From the NCBI GenBank assembly GCA_947478535.1, contig CANJXD010000408.1:1-5442 (forward strand): a stretch of 5,442 bases of DNA. Direction: 5' to 3'. Of this stretch, positions 1 through 5,442 are shown in pieces (the stretch's first letter is position 1; each line of letters opens with the position of its first letter). The notes beneath the pieces were generated by a model, which did no database searches, was not told the DNA's origin, and worked only from the letters and a program-made list of their open reading frames with translations. The DNA is from Acetobacteraceae bacterium. Its GTDB lineage: Bacteria > Pseudomonadota > Alphaproteobacteria > Acetobacterales > Acetobacteraceae. The translations under genes were made by a program, and so were the position numbers.

Positions 1-1
1 C

Positions 2-1282
2 GAAGCGGCGGCGGACCCGGTGCTGCGCGCGGCACTGGAAGCCGAGGATCTCGGGGACTGGCTGCAACGCCTGCCCTGGCGGCCCGGCCATTCGCCGCTG
101 CGCCACCACCCCGGCTATGAGGCCGTGCTGCTGGACCAGTGGCGGCACGGCGCTTTCGATGACTACTGGCGGCGCAACGGCATCTGGGCCGAGGGTTTTC
201 ACCAGACCTACAGCCGCGCCGCGGTTCTGCACATGTCATCCTGGTTCGATCCCTACCCGACGACAGCCACGGGCAACTACACCGGCCTCAAGGCCGCATG
301 TCGCGGACCGCAGCGGCTGATCCTCGGCCCCTGGACGCATGGCATGCGCAGCCAGCGCGTCTTCGGCGATGTCGATTTCGGGCCGGAAGCGACGATCGAC
401 AGTTGGGCCGGCGACTGGAACCGCCAGCGCATTCGCTTCCTCGACCACGCCGTGCGCGGGATCCCGGATGGAGAGCCGCCGGTGCGGCTTTTCGTCATGG
501 GCGGAGGCAGCGGGCACCGAACACCGCAGGGGCACCTGGACCATGGCGGCCGCTGGATCACCGCAGCGGATTGGCCGGTGCCGGAGGCGGTGCCCACAGC
601 GTTCCACCTGCAGGCCGATGGCGGGCTTTCCCGGACGCCACCCGCGGCCGGCGAAGCGCCGTTGACCTGGGAGGCCGATCCCGCCAACCCGGTGCCGACC
701 ATCGGTGGCAACTTCTCCTCCATGGAGCCGGTCGCGCGGCCCGGCAGCCATGACCAGGTGGAAGCGCCAGGCTTCTTCGGCTGCCGCCCGCCATACCTGC
801 CGCTGGCATCCCGCGCCGATGTGCTGGTGTTCCAGACACCGCCACTCAAGGCCGCACTGCAAGTGGTCGGGCCGATCGAGCTGGACCTGTTCTTCGCCTC
901 CGACGCGCCGGACACCGACCTCACGGCCAAGCTGATCGACGTGCACCCCGCCAGCGCGGACTACCCCCGCGGCTACGCCATGCTGCTGGCCGATGGCATC
1001 CTGCGGCTGCGCTATGTCGACGATCCCGCGACGCCGAGGCTGAACACGCGAGGCGCATTGCGCCGCCTGCGGGTGACGATGATGCCGATCGCCAACCTGT
1101 TCCTGCCCGGGCACCGCATCCGCATCGACTTCGCCTCCTCCAACTTCCCGAAATTCGATGTCAACCCGAATACTGGGGAGCCCGAGGGCACATCCCGCCG
1201 CCGACGTATTGCGGCCAACACGATCTTCGTCGACGCTGACCACCCGAGCCATGTCGTGCTGCCGCTGCTGGACCTCGGCTGA
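2..1282 (+). CDS. CocE/NonD-family alpha/beta hydrolase, 5'-truncated by window edge
   Basis: This is the C-terminal part of a serine hydrolase of the CocE/NonD (X-Pro dipeptidyl-peptidase-like, S15) family, which cleaves esters or amides. The frame is open from base 2, so a GTG at 20 is probably not the true start; the N-terminus with the nucleophilic Ser (GxSxGG) lies off the window. Counting from the GTG codon, the motif SSWFDPYP carries the probable catalytic Asp77 (248-250). LILGPWTHG carries the probable catalytic His107 (338-340). Their 30-residue spacing is close to that in characterised CocE. From about residue 195 to the end the sequence matches the jelly-roll PepX_C domain: ASDAPDTDLTAKLIDVHP, then GHRIRIDFASSNFPKFDVNPNTGE. 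No signal peptide can be judged. The next gene starts 52 nt downstream, so co-transcription is plausible. The family is secure; the substrate is unknown. Confidence 0.92.
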   Translation, partial: EAAADPVLRAALEAEDLGDWLQRLPWRPGHSPLRHHPGYEAVLLDQWRHGAFDDYWRRNGIWAEGFHQTYSRAAVLHMSSWFDPYPTTATGNYTGLKAACRGPQRLILGPWTHGMRSQRVFGDVDFGPEATIDSWAGDWNRQRIRFLDHAVRGIPDGEPPVRLFVMGGGSGHRTPQGHLDHGGRWITAADWPVPEAVPTAFHLQADGGLSRTPPAAGEAPLTWEADPANPVPTIGGNFSSMEPVARPGSHDQVEAPGFFGCRPPYLPLASRADVLVFQTPPLKAALQVVGPIELDLFFASDAPDTDLTAKLIDVHPASADYPRGYAMLLADGILRLRYVDDPATPRLNTRGALRRLRVTMMPIANLFLPGHRIRIDFASSNFPKFDVNPNTGEPEGTSRRRRIAANTIFVDADHPSHVVLPLLDLG

Positions 1283-1298
1283 GTGACGCAATGACCGA

Positions 1299-1314
1299 GG
1301 CGGAAGCATCCGCC
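1299..1314 (+). repeat. small hairpin between the two hydrolase genes
   Basis: A perfect 6-bp inverted repeat, GGCGGA-AGCA-TCCGCC, lies in the 52-nt gap between the two hydrolase genes. No T-run follows, so it does not look like a Rho-independent terminator. It ends two bases before the upstream in-frame ATG (1317) and would occlude any ribosome binding site for that ATG. That favours the downstream ATG at 1335. It may be chance in GC-rich DNA. Confidence 0.35.
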
Positions 1315-1318
1315 CGAT

Positions 1319-1328
1319 GGGAAGGAAG
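1319..1328 (+). promoter_or_regulatory. ribosome binding site deciding the start at 1335
   Basis: The purine-rich GGGAAGGAAG ends 6 nt before the ATG at 1335, which is good Shine-Dalgarno spacing. The alternative in-frame ATG at 1317 overlaps this region and has only a poorer purine stretch buried in a hairpin. The 1335 start also gives a compact signal peptide beginning MRSTLR. Confidence 0.6.
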
Positions 1329-1334
1329 CAGGCC

Positions 1335-3311
1335 ATGCGAAGCACGCTGCGGGCGATGGCGCTTGCCAGTGGTTTGGGTGCGGGGGGATTGGGCGGCTTG
1401 GCCCAACCCGTGGCGGCCCAGGTGATCCGATTCGAGGTGCTGGAAAGCGCCCCCGCCTTCCAGGGCCGCGTCTTTGACGGTGTGGGCCAGTATGTCCGCG
1501 TCACTGGCCGCGCCACCATCGCCGTCGATCCCACCGATCCGCGCAATGCCGGCATCGCCGACATCGCACTGGCACCGCGCAACGCGCAGGGCCGGGTGGA
1601 GGCCACCGCCGATGTCGTGCTGCTGCGCCCGGCCGATGCCGCGCGCGGCAATGGCACGCTGCTGATCGATGTGCCGAACCGCGGCACCAAGCTGGCGCCG
1701 CAATTGTTCGACGATATCGCCCAGCCCGGCGCGACTCGGGCCGAACAGGCCGGGGATGCCGGCATCAGCTTCCTGCATCGCCAGGGCTTTTCCATGGCAT
1801 GGATCGGCTGGCAGGCGGATATTCCCTCTCAGCCCAACCAATTGGCGATGACGGCGCCGACGCTGCCGGGCATCACCGGACCTTCCCGGGATGAATTCAT
1901 CTTCGACCACACCCGCAGCCCCGTCACCGCGACGCTCACCTGGCCCATCGCCGATGCCGCTGGCCTCGCCGTCACCGTGCGCGGCCATTGGTCCGAGACG
2001 CGGCAGACACCGCCCGGCCTCGCCATCAGCGCCACCGGCCCCCGCACCGTGGAGATCACCCGCCCCGCAACCGGTTTCGACGCCGGCGCGCTGTATGAGG
2101 TGACCTACACCGCCAAGGACCCGATCGTGCTCGGCCTGGGCTTCGCGGCGACGCGCGATATCGCGGCCTTCCTGCGGCGCGAAGGCGGCGAGACCAACCC
2201 CTTGGCCGCGCAGGGCCGTTCGACCATCCATCGCGCCATCGGCTTCGGCGTGTCCCAATCCGGCCGCTTCCTGCGAGATTTCCTCTGGCTCGGCTTCAAC
2301 GAGGACATGCAGGGCCGCACCGTCTTCGACGGCATGATCCCGCATATCGCCGGCGGCCGCCGCATGGCGACGAACTACCGCTTCGGCAATCCCGGCCGCA
2401 ACGCCCGCCATCCCGAGGATCCGGCCTGGCAGGCCGATACCTTCCCCTTCACCTATGCCGCGATGGAGGACCCGCTTTCCGGGCGCCGGGACGGGCTGAT
2501 GCAGCGCTGCCGCCTCAACGGCACCTGCCCACGCATCATGCACACCGACAGCGAGCATGAATGGTGGGCCTCCCGCGCTTCGCTCAACGTGACGGACCTC
2601 GCCGGCAATCACCTGGACCTGCCGGCCGATGTCCGCGCCTACATGATCGCGGGCACGCCGCATTACGCGCCCCCGAATGACACGGTGCGGCGCGTGGCGA
2701 CGATGGCGCTGCCGACCAACCCGATGCATGCGGGCCCGCCGATGCGCGCCCTGCTGATGGCGATGCAGGCCTGGCTGGCGGAGGGTGTGGAACCGCCCGC
2801 GAGCCGCGTGCCGATGCGCGCGCACGGAACGCTGGTGGAAGCCGCCCGCGCCGTGCCGACGAACATCCCTGGCCTGCCCTATGCCGGCATCGCCACCGGC
2901 GCCACGATCTCCGACCAATCCGTGCTGCCGCCGCGGCTGCTCGGCGAATACCCGGTCTTCGTGCCGCTGGCCGATGCGGATGGCATGGCCGTCGCCGGGA
3001 TCCGAATGCTGCCGCTGGCCGTGCCGCGCGCCAGCTACACCGGCTGGAATCCGCGCGCGGATGGCTATGGCTCTCGCACGCTGTTCCCGTTGCAGGGCGC
3101 GGTTTCGCCCTTCGCGGCGACGCGGGAAGCGCGGATGGCGACGAATGACCCGCGTCCATCGCTGGCGGAACGCTACGCGGACAACGCGGCCTATATCGCC
3201 GCCGTGCGGACCGCAGCAGCCCGCGCCGTCGCGGAACGACTGCTGCTGGCGGAAGACGCCGCCCGCGCGGTGGAACGCGCCACGGCCGGCACGCTGGCGC
3301 AACTGCCGTAG
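1335..3311 (+). CDS. exported alpha/beta hydrolase domain-containing protein (Abhydrolase_10 type)
   Basis: The product is a 658-residue exported serine hydrolase of the large 'alpha/beta hydrolase domain-containing protein' family (PF20091 type); the physiological substrate is not known. Residues 1-28 form a Sec-type signal peptide: basic MRSTLR, a Gly/Ala/Leu core, and cleavage after PVAA before Gln29. An N-terminal beta-rich region (about 30-280) precedes the catalytic region. GFGVSQSGR contains the probable nucleophile Ser307 (codon 2253-2255). Downstream motifs typical of the family are FDGMIPHIAGGRR, the acid candidate in SEHEWW (Glu407/Glu409) and the His candidate in AGTPHY (His443). 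The only two cysteines, Cys392 and Cys398 (CRLNGTC), could form a disulfide, which fits a periplasmic location. An upstream ATG at 1317 would add six residues; 1335 is preferred for its ribosome binding site. The triad acid and base assignments are inferred. Confidence 0.9.
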   Translation: MRSTLRAMALASGLGAGGLGGLAQPVAAQVIRFEVLESAPAFQGRVFDGVGQYVRVTGRATIAVDPTDPRNAGIADIALAPRNAQGRVEATADVVLLRPADAARGNGTLLIDVPNRGTKLAPQLFDDIAQPGATRAEQAGDAGISFLHRQGFSMAWIGWQADIPSQPNQLAMTAPTLPGITGPSRDEFIFDHTRSPVTATLTWPIADAAGLAVTVRGHWSETRQTPPGLAISATGPRTVEITRPATGFDAGALYEVTYTAKDPIVLGLGFAATRDIAAFLRREGGETNPLAAQGRSTIHRAIGFGVSQSGRFLRDFLWLGFNEDMQGRTVFDGMIPHIAGGRRMATNYRFGNPGRNARHPEDPAWQADTFPFTYAAMEDPLSGRRDGLMQRCRLNGTCPRIMHTDSEHEWWASRASLNVTDLAGNHLDLPADVRAYMIAGTPHYAPPNDTVRRVATMALPTNPMHAGPPMRALLMAMQAWLAEGVEPPASRVPMRAHGTLVEAARAVPTNIPGLPYAGIATGATISDQSVLPPRLLGEYPVFVPLADADGMAVAGIRMLPLAVPRASYTGWNPRADGYGSRTLFPLQGAVSPFAATREARMATNDPRPSLAERYADNAAYIAAVRTAAARAVAERLLLAEDAARAVERATAGTLAQLP

Positions 3312-3327
3312 CGGGCGCCTGGACAGT

Positions 3328-3338
3328 CCCCCCCCCCC
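3328..3338 (+). repeat. C11 homopolymer tract
   Basis: Eleven consecutive C residues lie 17 nt after the stop of the exported hydrolase gene, between the candidate -35 and -10 boxes. A tract this long is prone to slippage during replication and also to sequencing-length error, so its exact length should be treated with care. Confidence 0.9.
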
Positions 3339-3341
3339 GGC

Positions 3342-3365
3342 TCTAGGGTCCCGAAGTCTAGGGTC
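3342..3365 (+). repeat. 9-bp direct repeat TCTAGGGTC, 15-bp period
   Basis: TCTAGGGTC occurs at 3342-3350 and again at 3357-3365, start-to-start distance 15 bp. The second copy is embedded in an inverted repeat. Repeats of this kind upstream of an operon are compatible with binding sites for a regulator, but no regulator gene is in the window to match them to. Confidence 0.6.
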
Positions 3366-3371
3366 ATAGAC
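3356..3371 (+). promoter_or_regulatory. candidate operator: inverted repeat GTCTA-N6-TAGAC
   Basis: GTCTA (3356-3360) and TAGAC (3367-3371) are perfect inverted arms separated by 6 bp. Across the full 16 bp, 12 positions obey dyad symmetry. The site lies about 40 bp upstream of the dehydratase start codon, just after the candidate -10 box, a position from which a bound repressor could block transcription. The family of the regulator cannot be told. Confidence 0.35.
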
Positions 3372-3394
3372 CTGAACTAACGGCCCATTGGCCG

Positions 3395-3402
3395 GGGGGA
3401 AG
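3395..3402 (+). promoter_or_regulatory. ribosome binding site deciding the start at 3409
   Basis: GGGGGAAG ends 6 nt before the ATG at 3409. A TTG at 3388 is in frame but lies upstream of this site, has no purine-rich sequence before it, and falls in the loop of the CGGCC/GGCCG hairpin, so the ATG is preferred. Confidence 0.65.
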
Positions 3403-3408
3403 CGCCTG

Positions 3409-4704
3409 ATGGGCAGCGCAACGCCGTCGCCTCGCAGCATCGCGCAAAAGATCATAGCGCGCGCCGCCGGCCTCGATCATGTCGAGGTCGGGGATTATGT
3501 GACCGTCACGCCGGACTACGTCGCCTGCCAGGAACTGTTCTGGCCGGGCCATAAGCGCAACCTGGAGCGTATCGGCGTCGATCGCATCCCGCGCCCGGAC
3601 AAGGCGGTGATGGTGATCGACCATTCCACCAGCGCGGCGATGGGGTCCGCCCACCACGAAACCCATCGCACGCTGAAGGATTGGTGCGCGGCGCAGGGAA
3701 TCGAGAACTTCTTCCCCGCCGGCAACGGCCTGCGCCACCTCGTGCTGACGGAACGCGGCTTCGCGCGGCCGGGCACGTTGATATTCTCCGATGAAGGCAA
3801 CATCGCCAGCATCGGTGCGCTCGGCGCGCTGAACCTGCCGATCTCGACGGAGGTGCTGGTCGCGCTGATCCAGGACGGCAACTGGATCGCCGTGCCGCCA
3901 TCGGCCCGTATCACGCTGACGGGGAAGCTCGGCTTCGGCGTCGGCGCGCGGGACCTGATCCAGACCATCCTGCGGGACCTGACGCCGGGCGGGAGGCTGC
4001 TGCAGGCCTGCGTTGAATTCGAAGGCCCGGGGATCGCCTCGCTCAACCTCGATGAGCGGGAGACGGTGCTCGCCTCGCTGTTCCATTCCGGCGCCTATAC
4101 CGGCGTGATGCCGGTGGATGACGCGGTCCGGGCCTATGTCGAGCCGCGCGCCAAGGGCAGGGCGTGGGAGGCTGTCTCGGCCGATCCCGGGCTCCGCTAC
4201 AGCGCGGATATCACCTACGATCTCGGCGATATCGCGCCGATGGTCACGCTGCCGCCGGACCTGCACGCGGCGGTGCCGGTGGGCGAGGCCGCGGGGCGGC
4301 GCATCGACCAGGCCACCATCGGATCCTGCTCCGGCGGGCGGCTCGAGGATATGCGCATTGCGGCGCGACTGCTGCGTGGGCGGCAGGTGGCGAAGCACGT
4401 CACGCTCTACATCACGCCGGGCAGCCGCAACGTCTATGCCGCCGCGGCGCGGGAAGGGCTGCTGGAGATTTTTGCGGAAGCCGGCGCCGCTGTTCTGGCG
4501 CCGGGCTGCACCACCTGCTGGGGCTACCAGGGCGTGCTGAATGACGGGGAGGTGCTGATCTCCACCCAGCAATTCAACTACGCCGGTCGCAATGGCAGCC
4601 GCACCGCGATGGTCCATCTCGCGGGGGCCGCCGTCTGCGCGGCCTCGGCCATCGCAGGGCACATCGTCGATCCCCGCGCCCTGCTGGCGGAGGTCGTGGC
4701 ATGA
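3409..4704 (+). CDS. divergent aconitase/LeuC-family large subunit (hydro-lyase-like)
   Basis: A 431-residue protein of the 3-isopropylmalate dehydratase large-subunit family, a little shorter than typical LeuC. Members use a [4Fe-4S] cluster to dehydrate or rehydrate hydroxy acids in the cytoplasm. The cluster ligands appear intact: Cys307 in IGSCSGGR and Cys367/Cys370 in PGCTTCWG. Also kept are Asp71-His72 (VIDHS), His110 (GLRHLVL) and Arg394 (AGR). By hand alignment with LeuC and aconitase, the Asp-Ser-His-Thr motif reads Glu129-Gly-Asn-Ile, the glutamate of Asn-Met-x-x-Glu reads His226, and Ser-Asn-Arg-Asn-Phe reads Gln387-Gln-Phe-Asn-Tyr. Loss of the substrate-carboxylate Arg (now Phe389) points to a different substrate. 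The stop overlaps the start of the small-subunit gene by ATGA, so the two are translationally coupled. Family assignment is firm; activity is unknown, and ordinary leucine biosynthesis is unlikely. Confidence 0.88.
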   Translation: MGSATPSPRSIAQKIIARAAGLDHVEVGDYVTVTPDYVACQELFWPGHKRNLERIGVDRIPRPDKAVMVIDHSTSAAMGSAHHETHRTLKDWCAAQGIENFFPAGNGLRHLVLTERGFARPGTLIFSDEGNIASIGALGALNLPISTEVLVALIQDGNWIAVPPSARITLTGKLGFGVGARDLIQTILRDLTPGGRLLQACVEFEGPGIASLNLDERETVLASLFHSGAYTGVMPVDDAVRAYVEPRAKGRAWEAVSADPGLRYSADITYDLGDIAPMVTLPPDLHAAVPVGEAAGRRIDQATIGSCSGGRLEDMRIAARLLRGRQVAKHVTLYITPGSRNVYAAAAREGLLEIFAEAGAAVLAPGCTTCWGYQGVLNDGEVLISTQQFNYAGRNGSRTAMVHLAGAAVCAASAIAGHIVDPRALLAEVVA

Positions 4705-5228
4705 CCGTCCCGCGCGGCCGCGTCTGGAAATTCGGCGACGACATCAGCGGCGATGACGGCATCATCGAGTTCGCCATTGTGCGCGAAGGCTTCGGCAAGG
4801 AGTTCGACGAGGATGCGCTGCGCGAAATGTGCTTCCGGCGCCTCCGCCCCGAATTTCCGGCAGAGGTGCGGCCTGGCGATATCGTCGTCGGCGGCCGCAA
4901 CTTCGCCCATCACAACCATGTGGAGGTCAGCGTCGCCATCCGCGCCTCCGGCATCGCGGTCGTGGTCGTCGAGAGCTGCGATTCCGGCTTCCTTCGCCGC
5001 GCGCTGAATGCAGGGCTGCCGGTGATGATCTGCCCCGGCATCGCCGAAGCCGCGCAGGATGGCGACATCATCAGCGCCGATCCCGAGACCGGCGAAGTCA
5101 TGTTGCCTTCCGGCCAAACGCTGCGCGCCAGGCCCTTTTCCCCGCGCATGGTCGAGATCTGGCAGGCCGGTGGCGTCATCCCGCTGCTGGTCCGCGAATT
5201 CGCCGCACGTCGCGCAACACACTCATGA
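4701..5228 (+). CDS. divergent LeuD-like small subunit (aconitase swivel domain)
   Basis: A 175-residue protein of the length and layout of 3-isopropylmalate dehydratase small subunits, expected to pair with the preceding gene's product. Family landmarks are GRVWKFGDDIS (residues 6-16), RPGDIVVGGRNF (57-68) and FLRRALNAGLP (97-107). The usual active-site loop Gly-x-Gly-Ser-Ser-Arg-Glu-His is missing; at that place stands AHHNHVEVS (69-77; 4905-4931), about one residue shorter. The Ser and Arg of this loop are, in aconitase, the catalytic base and a substrate-binding residue. The Thr-Asp pair near the N-terminus is replaced by SGDD, and Ser-Phe-Ala-Arg-Ile-Phe reads SCDSGF. The start is set by GGAGG (4689-4693), 7 nt upstream inside the large-subunit gene. 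The frame is clean and full-length, so this looks like functional divergence rather than decay. Confidence 0.87.
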   Translation: MTVPRGRVWKFGDDISGDDGIIEFAIVREGFGKEFDEDALREMCFRRLRPEFPAEVRPGDIVVGGRNFAHHNHVEVSVAIRASGIAVVVVESCDSGFLRRALNAGLPVMICPGIAEAAQDGDIISADPETGEVMLPSGQTLRARPFSPRMVEIWQAGGVIPLLVREFAARRATHS

Positions 5229-5233
5229 GGAAA
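5227..5233 (+). promoter_or_regulatory. ribosome binding site overlapping the small-subunit stop
   Basis: GAGGAAA begins inside the TGA stop of the small-subunit gene and ends 6 nt before the ATG at 5240. The arrangement implies that the receptor gene is read from the same transcript. Confidence 0.7.
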
Positions 5234-5239
5234 CACATC

Positions 5240-5442
5240 ATGGCCACTCGCCGCGCCATCATCGCCGGCACCGCCGCCGCCCTCGCCGCACCGGCCGTGC
5301 AGGCGCAGACGGCACGCTTTCCCGATCGCCCAGTCCGCATCGTCGTCGGCTTCCCGCCGGGCGGGAATGTGGATTTCACGGCGCGGCTGCTGGCCCCGGC
5401 GCTCTCCGCCGCGCTCGGCCAGCCGGTGGTGATCGACAACCG
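5240..5442 (+). CDS. Bug/TctC-family periplasmic substrate-binding protein, 3'-truncated
   Basis: Only the first 67 codons are present. Residues 1-22 are an export signal with a twin-arginine-like MATRRAIIAG, an Ala-rich core and likely cleavage after VQA before Gln23. The mature start, FPDRPVRIVVGFPPGGNVDF, is the hallmark of Bug (tripartite tricarboxylate transporter receptor, TctC-like) proteins. The GGNVD segment corresponds to the ligand-contacting Gly-Gly-x-x-Asp loop, with Asp45 kept, and QPVVIDN matches the next conserved strand. Family members bind small carboxylates, amides or related solutes in the periplasm; many are orphan receptors without adjacent membrane subunits. It follows the dehydratase-like pair by 11 nt, suggesting that it captures the pathway's substrate or a precursor. 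Whether TctA/TctB genes follow cannot be seen. Confidence 0.9.
   Translation, partial: MATRRAIIAGTAAALAAPAVQAQTARFPDRPVRIVVGFPPGGNVDFTARLLAPALSAALGQPVVIDN

Larger units (their letters stand above)
3312..3408 (+). promoter_or_regulatory. 97-nt intergenic region with candidate promoter and operator
   Basis: This is the longest non-coding gap in the window and precedes the dehydratase-like genes. A -35-like TGGACA (3320-3325) is followed 18 nt later by a weak -10-like TAGGGT (3344-3349; only 3 of 6 consensus bases). A C11 tract (3328-3338) sits in that spacer. A tandem 9-bp repeat, an inverted repeat around 3356-3371 and a small hairpin CGGCC-CATT-GGCCG (3381-3394) follow. The region is visibly more AT-containing than the flanking genes. 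The presence of a promoter is inferred; the boxes are weak and the true start site cannot be read from sequence. No terminator for the upstream hydrolase gene is visible. Confidence 0.4.

Noticed and set aside
20..22. GTG at 20 as a true start of the CocE-type hydrolase
   Set aside because: The frame stays open to the window edge and the nucleophile-bearing half of the fold is missing, so the gene starts upstream of the window.
1299..1314. Rho-independent terminator between the two hydrolase genes
   Set aside because: The stem is only 6 bp and no T-run follows.
236..1795. A 519-codon minus-strand frame spanning two + strand genes
   Set aside because: It crosses the boundary between two well-supported + strand genes and shows no domain features.
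1161..3455. A 764-codon open frame on the minus strand opposite the exported hydrolase
   Set aside because: It is an antisense shadow in GC-rich DNA. Its translation is low-complexity, rich in Arg, Gly, Ala and His with no recognisable domain, while the opposite strand encodes a full protein with family motifs and a signal peptide.
3364..4662. A 432-codon open frame on the minus strand opposite the dehydratase large subunit
   Set aside because: The + strand frame has LeuC-family motifs along its whole length; the antisense product resembles no family I know and is compositionally typical of shadow frames.
3409..5228. The pair as housekeeping leucine-biosynthesis LeuC/LeuD
   Set aside because: Key substrate and catalytic motifs are replaced in both subunits, and the neighbours are hydrolases and a solute receptor rather than leuA or leuB.
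3409..5228. The pair as decaying pseudogenes
   Set aside because: Both frames are full-length with no stops or frameshifts, have good ribosome binding sites and ATGA coupling, and retain the three cluster cysteines.
1..5442. tRNA or rRNA genes, CRISPR array, insertion sequence or integration site
   Set aside because: Nearly all sequence is accounted for by protein-coding genes. No regularly spaced repeats, transposase-like frame, terminal inverted repeats or tRNA-like segment was seen.

Overview
The window comes from a GC-rich genome with strong G/C preference at third codon positions and dense, same-direction genes. The gene content (two alpha/beta hydrolases, an aconitase-superfamily pair and a Bug-type solute receptor) and codon style suggest a proteobacterium with a large catabolic repertoire. 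An alphaproteobacterium of the Acetobacteraceae type (Roseomonas-like) is my best guess; this is inference from style, not from a marker gene.

All five genes are on the + strand. (1) 2-1282: the C-terminal three quarters or so of a CocE/NonD-type serine hydrolase, cut by the left edge. (2) 1335-3311: a complete exported alpha/beta hydrolase of the large 'alpha/beta hydrolase domain-containing protein' family (Abhydrolase_10 type). (3) 3409-4704: an aconitase/LeuC-like large subunit. (4) 4701-5228: its LeuD-like swivel-domain partner, overlapping by ATGA. (5) 5240 to the right edge: the N-terminus of a Bug/TctC-family periplasmic substrate-binding protein. The gaps are 52, 97, -4 and 11 nt, so genes 3-5 are almost certainly one transcript and genes 1-2 may join it. 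The 97-nt gap before gene 3 holds a C11 tract, a 9-bp direct repeat and a small inverted repeat, and is the only plausible internal promoter/operator region.

The notable biology is the dehydratase-like pair. The large subunit keeps the three cysteines expected to hold a [4Fe-4S] cluster and several other active-site positions. The Asp-Ser-His-Thr motif, the Asn-Met-x-x-Glu glutamate and the Asn-Arg of the Asn-Arg-Asn-Phe motif are replaced. In the small subunit the catalytic/substrate-binding Ser-Ser-Arg loop is replaced by a histidine-rich stretch. Both partners have therefore changed at the same functional site while staying intact and translationally coupled, which argues for a different substrate or chemistry rather than decay. 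This is not a normal leucine-biosynthesis LeuCD.

A working model (inference): the receptor captures an organic acid or similar solute, the exported and CocE-type hydrolases cleave an ester or amide precursor, and the aconitase-like heterodimer hydrates, dehydrates or isomerises the product. No substrate can be named from sequence alone.
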